From the NCBI GenBank assembly GCA_023416275.1, contig JAEZIB010000114.1, forward strand, positions 30,388 through 94,387: a stretch of DNA of 64,000 bases. Direction: 5' to 3'. The notes beneath the pieces were generated by a model, which searched no databases, was not told where the DNA came from, and saw only the letters and a list, made by a program, of their open reading frames with translations. Below are positions 26,198 through 35,635 of the stretch, in pieces. The position numbers were made by a program, and so were the translations under genes. Every line of letters begins with the position of its first letter. Positions within the stretch are counted from its first letter, which is position 1. Origin of the DNA: Bacillota bacterium. Lineage in GTDB: Bacteria > Bacillota > Clostridia > Acetivibrionales > DSM-1351.

Positions 26198-29100
26198 TTA
26201 AACATTACTGTCCTTGTTCAAATCCAACTCCAATTGTCTGTATATTTGTAGCAGTATGTCATACTCAGTAGCCTTCAGCTTTTTAACCATTTCAATAATC
26301 TCTTTTATAGTATTTTTTTGGGTTATTGAGTTTGCGATGTCAAGGTCTTTATAGGAAAACTCCAAGCCAACAAGTCTCATAGCATTAGCTAAATTGACAA
26401 CCTCAAGATAAGACTCTTTTAGTTCGATAATATTTCCAGTCAGCTTATTTCTGGATATCACATAATCAAGTCTATCATATATGCCTTTTTTGTGTTCTGC
26501 TAACAAGTGAATTCCTCTGTAATCCATAATAGTCTTGCCCTGCAAAAGACCTTCTAAATCTTTTATTAGTATGTCATATACCTCAATCCCGTAAACAACC
26601 CTACAACTTGGATATTCAAAGGTATACAGCCTATCTCCATCTCCTTTAGAGAAAATATAGCTACTGAGCTCCCTCATAAATCTCTCATAGCTAAAGGGGA
26701 ATTCAGCTTCAAAACCCTTAGGTCTTACTATTTGTATGGCTGATGATTCACACCAAGGAGCAGATTTTTTATAATGTATTTTACCATTATTATAAGCTTC
26801 AGTAAACTCAGCATAATTAAAGGTCATCATTGTAAAAAGCATATCCTTATTAAAGCTTATTGCATTAAACTGCTCAGCTACGTTATCATACCCATAAATC
26901 AGAGACGAATGTACAAAGTGGTTTTTATTATACGCCCATTTGTTTGAAAGGTAGTATTCATCTATATTAATTATAAGGTAGTATCCTCTATTAATCTTTT
27001 CTATAATAAAATCAATTATATTATCTACCTTATCAAGCAAATGATATCCTAGGCAAACCATATCCAAAATCTCACTGCTGCAATCACGAGGCTCTAAATA
27101 ATTAATCTCCGAAAAGTCCTTGTCATCTGTAAATGAAAAAATCTGTATAAAACGGCTGTAGTACCACGGTAAATATTTGTCATAAGCAAGTATAATACAA
27201 AGGGGCAGACTCCTATGAAGGTAAGTGGTAATATCCAGTTGCATTTTAACTTTTAATTCCAGCATCTGCGGATACTCTGTACTTATGTCACATAGTGAGG
27301 TGTCTGACTTTTTTGCACCAATATGACTTAGATACTCTATACGCTTGTCCATTTTTTGCACTTGTGCGGAATTATCAGCTAGCTGTTCCTTTGTATTTAT
27401 TTCTGAACTCTCATTTAATAATAGACCTTCAGAGGTATTTATAACCTGTCCAGAATATCTGCATGTCTCATTTTCACAATAATCGGATACTTCATCTATA
27501 GCTTTGCTTAACTGCAGCACTTCCATTCCATTTAATTCAAGCTCTAATTGTTTATATATTTTTAATAATATACTATAATCAGCATTCTTGAGTTCCTTTA
27601 CCAATTGCATAATATTTTTAACAAGTATTTCATAATTTGAAGATAGTCCATCTGCCCCATTTTGACTATTCTCTAACTCTAAGCTTTTCAACCTTATATT
27701 ATTTGACAAATCAACAACCTTCAAGTACTCCTTGTGCAGTCGAGTAATTTCCCCTGTAAGACTATTTCTTGCTATTGCATATCCAATTCTGTCATATATA
27801 CCTTTTTTATGCTCCGTTATCAAATGAATTGCCCTATAATCTATCGTAACTCTACCCTGTAATAGATTTTCTAAATGTCTGATCGTAACATCATATACCT
27901 TAAATCCATACTCTGCACGACTTTCTGGATACCTAAGTAGGTATAGTGTTTCTCTTTCACCTATTGAAAAGAGGTAGTCCTTCAATTTACTTAGAAATCT
28001 GTCATTACTAAACGGATGCTCTGCATCAAATTCATAGGGTCTAATCAACTGTATAGCTGATAGGTCACACCAAGGTGCCGAATCTTTGTAATGAATAGTA
28101 CCACTTTCATAAGCAGCTTTAAAATTGGTATAATCAAACTCCATCTTTGTAAAGAACATATTCTTGTCAAAGCCTATTGCCATAAGCTGCTCTTTTTCGC
28201 TGTCATACCCATAAATCAGAGATGAATGAACAAAGTGATTTGTTTTATATGCCCATTTATTCGGAAGATAATATTCATCCACATGGATTATAAGGTAATA
28301 ACCCATATTAATTTCTTTTATAATAAAGTCAATAATATTCTCTTCCTTTTTAAGCAAATAAAACGCCAAGTTAACCATTTCCATTATTTCACCCCAGGAA
28401 TTATAGGGCTCTAAATAATCAAGACTCACAAATCCTTTATCATTTAAATATGAAAACACCTGCATAAAGCTGCTGTAATACCATGGCAAGTACTTGTCAT
28501 AGGCCAGTACTGCGCAAAGTGGCAAGCTCCTATGAAGGTATGTTGTAATATCCCGCTGCATTACAACTTTCAATTCCATAGATTTAGGATATTCGTGTGC
28601 CTTGTTACAAACGTGACTATCTTGTTCTTTCTCACTAATATTATTCTGACCTGTTTGCACATTATGCTGACAGCTCTGCTCAGACATATCGGCAAACTCA
28701 TTTTTTTCTAATGATGTACTCACACTTTCTCTGTATTTTTCAATATATTCCTCTATCTCCCTTATTGTAGGATTGCTGAACAGCTTGCTTACAGGTAGTT
28801 CTGCATTAAACTCACTGTTTATAGAAGATACCACATTTATAGCCTTTACAGAATCCCCTCCAAGATCAAAGAAACGGTCATTTACTCCTACCCTGTCTAT
28901 GTCCAATACAATCTGCCAAATTGACACCAGTTTTTCCTCTGTGCTATTTGCAGGTGCAATATATTGAGTGCCTGTTCCAACTGTTCTGTCTGGTTCAGGA
29001 AGCGCGTTTTTGTCTACCTTTCCGTTAGCTGTCATAGGAATACTATCCAGCATTACGAAAAATGAAGGAACCATATAGTCAGGAAGTTCTCTACCTAAAT

Positions 29101-32100
29101 GCTTTTTAAGCTCACTTATAGATGGGTGGCTCTCTGAAACAATATATGCAGTTAAACTCTTTAGTCCGTTATTATCCTGCCTTACAGCTACAACTACATC
29201 CTTAACCAGCTCATGCTTTAACAGACAGCTTTCTATTTCTCCAAGCTCAATTCTGTAGCCTCTAATTTTGACCTGATAATCTTTTCTTCCATAAAATTCT
29301 ATATTCCCATCTGGAAGCCACTTTGCGAGATCTCCTGTTCTGTAAATACGCTTATATATTTCATTTGAGCAGTTAAGGTGCTGTATATTATAGTCCTTCA
29401 AATGGGATTCTGTATCATCCTTTGAGTAAAATGGATTTAGGACAAATTTTTCAGCTGTAAGCTCAGGACTGTTGATATACCCTCTAGCAAGTCCATCTCC
29501 TGAAATGCATAGCTCTCCAATAACTCCTGTCGGTACTACATTATTGTCCTTATCCAAAATATAAATTCTTGTATTTGCAAGAGGTTTCCCAATAGGAACA
29601 TTTTTACCCACAGGCTGGTGTGCTTTGTACTTGTAGAAGGTAGCACAAATAGTGTCTTCCGTTGGCCCATAGCCGTTAATAATACTGATTTCAGGATTAA
29701 GCTTTACAAATTCCTCCAGAACATAGTCTTTTATCCCCTCAACACCCACCAGCATTTTGTTAAGCTTCACACTATCCTTGTTTTTCAGAAGTTGCTTTGA
29801 AACCTCCCAAAGTATTGTTGGTGGAATGTAGGCAAAGGTTATTTCTTTTTCAATAATTGTTCTGCATAAGGTTCCAATATCAGAAACCATATTCTCTTCA
29901 AAAAGTACCAGTGTGGCGCCAAAGGCCAAAGGAAGAAAAAGCTCACATACGCTTACATCAAAAGAAATACTTGTGAGGCTTAAAGCTTTGTCTTTTGCAC
30001 AAATACTAGCATCGAAGGTATTATTTATACAGAACAAGAAATTCATCAAAGAATGATGTTCTACTATTACTCCCTTTGGCTTGCCAGTTGAACCTGAAGT
30101 ATAAATTACATATGCAGCATCTGAAGGCTCAACACTTACATTTAGTTTTTCACCCTCATATATATAAAGCTTCTGATCTTCAAGGTTTATTATTTCTACA
30201 CCTGTTTGAAGGTTTTCCAGCCTATCGCAGTATTCAGAGAGTGTTAATACTATTTTTGCACCACTGTCCTGCAACATATATTTTATTCTGCCCTCAGGAT
30301 TTATAGGGTCCATAGGAAGGTATGCTGCTCCTGCCTTCAATATGCCCATAATTCCTATCATAAGCTCTAATGTTCTGTGCATGCTTATTGCAACAATAGC
30401 TTCTTTATTTATTCCCTTGTCTCTTAGCATTCTCGCAATGCACTCAGACCTTCTGTTTAGCTCGAAGTAGCTAAGCTTTTGCTGGCCTATCTGAACTGCA
30501 ATTCCATCAGGGTTTTTTATTGCATTTTCTTCTAATAACTTATGTATAACAGTATTCATAGGATATTCAAAGCTAGTGTTATTAAACTTTGAAACCACCA
30601 ACTTCTGCTCATCCCCTGACATCATGTTTATATCTTTTATCAGAATTTCAGTATTCTTTGTAACTATGTCAAAAATATTAATAAAATGCTTTACCAGTCT
30701 TTCTACAGTTTCTCTTTTAAATAGTTTTGTACAGTATTCCATGTCGAATTTAATTTTCTTACCGTCCTCAAAATTTTGAACTGATATATTTAAGTTTAAA
30801 TCAAATTTGGAAATATTGTTTTCAAACGAAATCTGCCCAAATTTAAGATCTTCCGTCTCCAGCTTCAGCTTCTCTGTATTCTGAAGAGTAAGCATAGTAT
30901 CAAACAGAGGAGTTCTGCTCATATCACGTTTAATACTAACTTTATTAATCAGGTCTTCAAAAGGATAATCACTGTTTGCAAATGCCTCAAGAGCAATCTG
31001 CTTTACTTCATGTAAATATTGTACAAAAGTTTTTTCTGAGCTTGGATTACTCCATAATACAACAGTATTTACAAACATACCGATAACATTCTGCAGTTCC
31101 TCCATTTTTCTGTCTGTAATAGGAGAAGCCACTATAATTTCATCCTGACCTGTATACTTTGACAAGAGCACTTTATATGCACTCATAAGAACCATATATA
31201 AAGTTGTTCCTGTTTTTTCAGAGAGTCTCAGAATTCTTTCGCTTAGGTCATTGTCGGCCTCAAAAATAACTCTGTCACCTTCGAAGCTCTGAATAGAAGG
31301 TCTTTGGAAATCAGTTGGCAGCTCAAGCACAGGTATCTCTCCTTCAAATTTCTTGAGCCAATATTTTTCCTGTTTTTTCAAATTCTCTGAATTTAACTGC
31401 ATATTCTGCCATACAGCATAATCAGCATACTGAACATTAGGTTCCTTCAATTCTTTGCCAAGATAAATTTGCACTAACTCTTTGTCAAATATAACAGAAG
31501 ACATTCCGTCTGTTACGATATGATGCATATCAACAAACAATATATGTTTCATATCATCTATTTTTATAATTCTAGCCCTGAAAAGCGGTGCCTTCTGCAT
31601 GTCAAAGGGTTTAACAAAGGTTTTGAGCAGTAGAGGAAGTTCTTCCTCCCCAGTGCATTCAAGCTCATCTATTTCAAATTCAACCTCTTTAGCTACTATC
31701 ATTACAGGTGTATTATCCTTAATATGAAAAGACATTCTGAAGGCATCATGCCTATTAACAATTTCTTTTACTGCACTTTTTAGCCTGTCAATATCAAGTC
31801 TGCCTTCTATAGATATTGCCATTGGCATATTATAGCTGTTTCCGATTCCTTCAAAATTATTTATTATATACATTCTTTTTTGAGCAGAGGAAAGAGGATA
31901 ATGCTCTCTTTCTCCAGCTTTTATAATATTTTGCACTAGGGCTTCTTTTTTATTACTATCTCTACTGTCCAAAGCCGATGAAAGAGATGAAATAGTGGAG
32001 TACTCCATAATATCATCTACATCAATTTTAGTTCCAGTACTTTTTTTGTATTCATTTGCAATTTGTATGGCAATTATTGAGTCGCCACCCAATTCATAAA

Positions 32101-34267
32101 AATCATCATTAATATTAATTTCATCGTAGCCCATCGCTTTGCACCAAATATTTCCGATAAGCGTCTCAGTATCAGAGTAGATGCCGTCATCTTTTCCAAG
32201 CAATTTAAAGCTTTTTCGTTTTTCAAGGCTGTTAGTATTTTCCTGAAGGCTTTCTGTGGATATTCCTACTTTCTCATCCTTTTTATTATCAATTAATTTC
32301 TTTATCTGCTCCATCAAATTTGAATCCTGCTGCATAGCTTGTATTATTCTGTCTGTATCATCAATAGTGCTGCTTTCAGGCTTATTAATCCAACACCTTT
32401 TTCTCTCAAAGGGGTATTCTGGCAATCTTATTCTTTTAGCAATGTTGTTTCTATAAATCAAATTAAAATCTATCTCATTGCCACTAACGTATGCTTTACA
32501 TAAATTACCTAAAACACCTCTGTCTATTATAAACGTATTATTTAAAATATCATCAATTGAAACTGCAGCAACTTCATCAAAGGCTGAAGGTTCAGATTTA
32601 TGTTCTGTTGCTTTTCCTGAGAAATATATTCCATTTTCAGCATCTGTTTTAATCCCGTCATTTATAAGCTTATCAAATGCTGATGATAGCTCCTCCTTAC
32701 TGTCAAACACTAACGCTAGTCTTATATTGTAGTGCCATCTTCCAGTGTTCGCACTATAGCATATATCACTAACATTAATCGCAGTATTTCCTTTAATAAG
32801 CTCATTATACTTAATTACCAACTGTTTCAGAGAATTTTCATTTTTCGCTGACAAAGTAAGAATATTAGTATTAATTTCTTCTATCTGCTCATCAGAGTCA
32901 TTTTTCGGAGCTTCTTCAAGGATTATATGACAATTTGTTCCGCTCATGCCAAAGGCACTTACTCCGCACCTCCTTGGAAAATCTATGTTCCAATCCGAAA
33001 GTTCACTATTGACATAAACAGGTGAAGCTTCAAAATCAATTTTTCTGTTCGGCCTCTTAAAATGCAAACTTGGAGGTAATTTTTTATTTTTAAGAGATAG
33101 TACTGATTTAATAAGCCCAACAATGCCCGAAGCACAATCAAGATGTCCTATATTGGTTTTAACAGAGCCAATAGCACAAAATTGCTTTTTATCAGTATAC
33201 TTTCTATAGGCTCTTGTTATCCCATCTATTTCTATAGGATCACCCAGCTTAGTACCTGTACCATGAGCTTCTATGTAGGATATTGTTTGCGCATCTATTC
33301 CTGCATCCTCCAGTGCCGCAATAATCACGTCCCTCTGAGCTTGTGCATTGGGTGCAGTTATTCCAATACAGTTGCCGTCCTGGTTTGCAGCTGTTCCCTT
33401 TATTACTGCATATATATTATCCCCATCCCGAAGTGCCCTGTTCAATGGCTTTAAAATAACTGCTGCAACCCCTTCACCCATACCTGTTCCGTCTGAGCTG
33501 TCATCAAATGTTCTAGCCCTTCCGTCAGAGGATTCAATTCCAAGCTTTTTACTGCTTTTTACTGGAAGTAAATTTATTTTTACACTACCAGCTATTGCAA
33601 CATCACATTCCATATTTCTTAATGCCTTACACGCCACATGTACCGCTACCAGCGATGATGAACAAGCAGTATCTATACATATTGAAGGTCCTTTCAAATC
33701 AAGCAAGTAGGAAATCCTACTTGGAATTATAGAAGAAAGGTTTCCCGGGAGCGCATCAATTAGCAGCTCTGGATTGACTTTTTCTATAAGTCTTTTGTAA
33801 TCAAATAAAGCATCTGCACTGTATCCCAAATATACACCTGTACAGCTGCTTTTGAGCCTGTCATTTCCATATCCTGCATCTTCAACAGCCTGCCATACAG
33901 TTTCAAGAAATATTCTTTGATCTGGACTCATTAAGCTAGCTTCCTTGGGCGAAATTCTGAAAAAATTGTAATCAAATTTATCTACCTCATCAAAATAGGA
34001 ACCATTATTATATCCCTTGCTCTGTTTATTTATTCCAACCAGTTCTGCAAAATCATCTGCATCCTTTTGTCTTGATGTGGGAAAATCATCAACGCAGTCT
34101 CTTCCTTTTATAAGGTTATCCCAAAATATATCAATATTTTCAGCCATAGGAAGCCTTGCAGCTATTCCAATAACAGCAATATCCTTTGTAGTTTCTTCTT
34201 TTATCATATTATCACTTGCACTGTCAGCATCAGCTAACTGCTCAAATATTAATGAATCTAAATCCAT
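26198..34267 (-). CDS. Hybrid PKS/NRPS: KS-ACP-C-A-T with two BtrH-like C-terminal domains
   Basis: A 2689-aa protein. The ketosynthase spans about 26-450 with active Cys202 (DTACSSS), His335 (EAHGTGT) and His375 (NIGH). Residues 455-630 are linker ending LPEYPFERKRCW; there is no acyltransferase, ketoreductase or dehydratase. A carrier domain (Ser730) follows, then a condensation domain at 788-1215 (HHIVTDG, His916 intact), an adenylation domain at 1235-1760 with code DVCYLGGICK (no clear match known to me) and a carrier domain (Ser1806). The last 800 residues hold two repeats (about 1895-2250 and 2337-2689) that resemble the BtrH N-terminal acyltransferase family, with conserved LHRSLPLC, GYYLII-DEYYL, NHFVHSSLIYGYD and EHKKGIYDR. 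They replace the usual thioesterase. The start follows GGGGAGG. It acts after the 4016-aa protein; its malonyl unit must come from an acyltransferase in trans. Confidence 0.9.
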   Translation of the reverse strand: MDLDSLIFEQLADADSASDNMIKEETTKDIAVIGIAARLPMAENIDIFWDNLIKGRDCVDDFPTSRQKDADDFAELVGINKQSKGYNNGSYFDEVDKFDYNFFRISPKEASLMSPDQRIFLETVWQAVEDAGYGNDRLKSSCTGVYLGYSADALFDYKRLIEKVNPELLIDALPGNLSSIIPSRISYLLDLKGPSICIDTACSSSLVAVHVACKALRNMECDVAIAGSVKINLLPVKSSKKLGIESSDGRARTFDDSSDGTGMGEGVAAVILKPLNRALRDGDNIYAVIKGTAANQDGNCIGITAPNAQAQRDVIIAALEDAGIDAQTISYIEAHGTGTKLGDPIEIDGITRAYRKYTDKKQFCAIGSVKTNIGHLDCASGIVGLIKSVLSLKNKKLPPSLHFKRPNRKIDFEASPVYVNSELSDWNIDFPRRCGVSAFGMSGTNCHIILEEAPKNDSDEQIEEINTNILTLSAKNENSLKQLVIKYNELIKGNTAINVSDICYSANTGRWHYNIRLALVFDSKEELSSAFDKLINDGIKTDAENGIYFSGKATEHKSEPSAFDEVAAVSIDDILNNTFIIDRGVLGNLCKAYVSGNEIDFNLIYRNNIAKRIRLPEYPFERKRCWINKPESSTIDDTDRIIQAMQQDSNLMEQIKKLIDNKKDEKVGISTESLQENTNSLEKRKSFKLLGKDDGIYSDTETLIGNIWCKAMGYDEININDDFYELGGDSIIAIQIANEYKKSTGTKIDVDDIMEYSTISSLSSALDSRDSNKKEALVQNIIKAGEREHYPLSSAQKRMYIINNFEGIGNSYNMPMAISIEGRLDIDRLKSAVKEIVNRHDAFRMSFHIKDNTPVMIVAKEVEFEIDELECTGEEELPLLLKTFVKPFDMQKAPLFRARIIKIDDMKHILFVDMHHIVTDGMSSVIFDKELVQIYLGKELKEPNVQYADYAVWQNMQLNSENLKKQEKYWLKKFEGEIPVLELPTDFQRPSIQSFEGDRVIFEADNDLSERILRLSEKTGTTLYMVLMSAYKVLLSKYTGQDEIIVASPITDRKMEELQNVIGMFVNTVVLWSNPSSEKTFVQYLHEVKQIALEAFANSDYPFEDLINKVSIKRDMSRTPLFDTMLTLQNTEKLKLETEDLKFGQISFENNISKFDLNLNISVQNFEDGKKIKFDMEYCTKLFKRETVERLVKHFINIFDIVTKNTEILIKDINMMSGDEQKLVVSKFNNTSFEYPMNTVIHKLLEENAIKNPDGIAVQIGQQKLSYFELNRRSECIARMLRDKGINKEAIVAISMHRTLELMIGIMGILKAGAAYLPMDPINPEGRIKYMLQDSGAKIVLTLSEYCDRLENLQTGVEIINLEDQKLYIYEGEKLNVSVEPSDAAYVIYTSGSTGKPKGVIVEHHSLMNFLFCINNTFDASICAKDKALSLTSISFDVSVCELFLPLAFGATLVLFEENMVSDIGTLCRTIIEKEITFAYIPPTILWEVSKQLLKNKDSVKLNKMLVGVEGIKDYVLEEFVKLNPEISIINGYGPTEDTICATFYKYKAHQPVGKNVPIGKPLANTRIYILDKDNNVVPTGVIGELCISGDGLARGYINSPELTAEKFVLNPFYSKDDTESHLKDYNIQHLNCSNEIYKRIYRTGDLAKWLPDGNIEFYGRKDYQVKIRGYRIELGEIESCLLKHELVKDVVVAVRQDNNGLKSLTAYIVSESHPSISELKKHLGRELPDYMVPSFFVMLDSIPMTANGKVDKNALPEPDRTVGTGTQYIAPANSTEEKLVSIWQIVLDIDRVGVNDRFFDLGGDSVKAINVVSSINSEFNAELPVSKLFSNPTIREIEEYIEKYRESVSTSLEKNEFADMSEQSCQHNVQTGQNNISEKEQDSHVCNKAHEYPKSMELKVVMQRDITTYLHRSLPLCAVLAYDKYLPWYYSSFMQVFSYLNDKGFVSLDYLEPYNSWGEIMEMVNLAFYLLKKEENIIDFIIKEINMGYYLIIHVDEYYLPNKWAYKTNHFVHSSLIYGYDSEKEQLMAIGFDKNMFFTKMEFDYTNFKAAYESGTIHYKDSAPWCDLSAIQLIRPYEFDAEHPFSNDRFLSKLKDYLFSIGERETLYLLRYPESRAEYGFKVYDVTIRHLENLLQGRVTIDYRAIHLITEHKKGIYDRIGYAIARNSLTGEITRLHKEYLKVVDLSNNIRLKSLELENSQNGADGLSSNYEILVKNIMQLVKELKNADYSILLKIYKQLELELNGMEVLQLSKAIDEVSDYCENETCRYSGQVINTSEGLLLNESSEINTKEQLADNSAQVQKMDKRIEYLSHIGAKKSDTSLCDISTEYPQMLELKVKMQLDITTYLHRSLPLCIILAYDKYLPWYYSRFIQIFSFTDDKDFSEINYLEPRDCSSEILDMVCLGYHLLDKVDNIIDFIIEKINRGYYLIINIDEYYLSNKWAYNKNHFVHSSLIYGYDNVAEQFNAISFNKDMLFTMMTFNYAEFTEAYNNGKIHYKKSAPWCESSAIQIVRPKGFEAEFPFSYERFMRELSSYIFSKGDGDRLYTFEYPSCRVVYGIEVYDILIKDLEGLLQGKTIMDYRGIHLLAEHKKGIYDRLDYVISRNKLTGNIIELKESYLEVVNLANAMRLVGLEFSYKDLDIANSITQKNTIKEIIEMVKKLKATEYDILLQIYRQLELDLNKDSNV

Positions 34268-34297
34268 ATTTGCCTCCCCAGTTCAAACAAATCTATT

Positions 34298-35593
34298 TTA
34301 ACTTGCATTAGCTTGACTTATCGATTGTATTTTTTCTTTTTGAAACATTTCTGATTTTATGAATTCTCTAAATATTTTGTTTTTTGATGCCACTATTCCA
34401 AATATAAGCAACACTATTCCTGAAATTCCTGTAATATAATACCACTTAAATTTTTCCATTAATATTCCATACAGCCACATACCTGGTGGTGCTGTAATAT
34501 ATAAAGCTGACATAAACACTCCGAAAATTCTTGCCCGCATTTCTGCTGGAACCTGTAATTGAAAATATGTAATCATCGGAATGTTCTGAATGGCATTAGC
34601 TGCTCCGAATATTAGTAGTACAATTCCAAAAACCATAGTAAGAACCCACTTAGAGCCATTCCCAAAAACAGATGCTTCTGGAAATACACAAGCAGTCACC
34701 ATTACAGCCTGTATAGTGAATAATACAAAAAATCTTTTTAATAATGGACTGGTATTTTTAAAGTATGAAACAACCAAAGCACCAATTATTGTGCCGATAG
34801 CACAGGAGGCCTGGATAAACGAAAGCTGTATACCTGACACCTTCAATATATTATAATTTATAAAGGGCAATATCATCTGAAGAAAGGGCAGCAACACAAA
34901 ATCAGCTCCTGCTGCAAAAATTAAAAAGAATGCAATTGTTCTATTCTCCAATAAATATTTGTATGTCATTATTACATCAGAAATATATTTTCTCTTTTCG
35001 ATTACTTTGGCTTTTTCTTCAATGATAAATTTAATAAATATCTCTGAAATTCCAGAACAGATAAATAAAATACCATTAATCAGCATTATATTGCTTATAC
35101 CAATTAAGCCGTATAAAATAGCCCCCAATACAGGCCCTGCTATATCAATTACAGCACTAATTGATTGAAGAGCAGAATTAAGCTTAGGCACTGTCTCATT
35201 CTTAACAATACTTGGTATTGATGCATTGCAGGCTAGAGCAAATACTGACTGTATTGTCCCAAGCAACAAAACATATACACCAAAAAGCATAATATTATCT
35301 GGCTTGATTTTAAATACTATAAAAAACAGTAGTATAGATAATCCACTAATGATATCTGTTAATACCATAATCTTTTTCTTATCATGTCTGTCTACAAAAG
35401 CCCCCGCAGCTAAGTTGACTACTATTCTAGGTAATACTGACAAGCCTACAATAAATGAAAACGTAGCCGCACTTCCTGTAGTATCAAGAACATAAAGGCT
35501 TAGCGCAAAATTAAATACACTTGAGCCAAGGGCAGAAACCAATCTTCCCATTGCTAACAAAACAAAATTCAAACTGTACGTTTTATTTTCCAC
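34298..35593 (-). CDS. MFS-family exporter
   Basis: A 431-aa major facilitator with about 12 membrane helices. The loop between helices 2 and 3 has GAFVDRHDKKKIMVLTD, the family's conserved motif. It is of the MFS_3 type frequently found in siderophore and lipopeptide clusters. It is encoded between the two mega-synthases (42 bases after one, 30 before the other), so it is co-transcribed with them and most likely exports the lipopeptide. The start is GTG with GGAGG four to five bases upstream. Confidence 0.88.
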   Translation of the reverse strand: MENKTYSLNFVLLAMGRLVSALGSSVFNFALSLYVLDTTGSAATFSFIVGLSVLPRIVVNLAAGAFVDRHDKKKIMVLTDIISGLSILLFFIVFKIKPDNIMLFGVYVLLLGTIQSVFALACNASIPSIVKNETVPKLNSALQSISAVIDIAGPVLGAILYGLIGISNIMLINGILFICSGISEIFIKFIIEEKAKVIEKRKYISDVIMTYKYLLENRTIAFFLIFAAGADFVLLPFLQMILPFINYNILKVSGIQLSFIQASCAIGTIIGALVVSYFKNTSPLLKRFFVLFTIQAVMVTACVFPEASVFGNGSKWVLTMVFGIVLLIFGAANAIQNIPMITYFQLQVPAEMRARIFGVFMSALYITAPPGMWLYGILMEKFKWYYITGISGIVLLIFGIVASKNKIFREFIKSEMFQKEKIQSISQANAS

Positions 35594-35635
35594 TTTTCCT
35601 CCTAAGGTATCACGAATAACCCTGTAACTTAGTTT

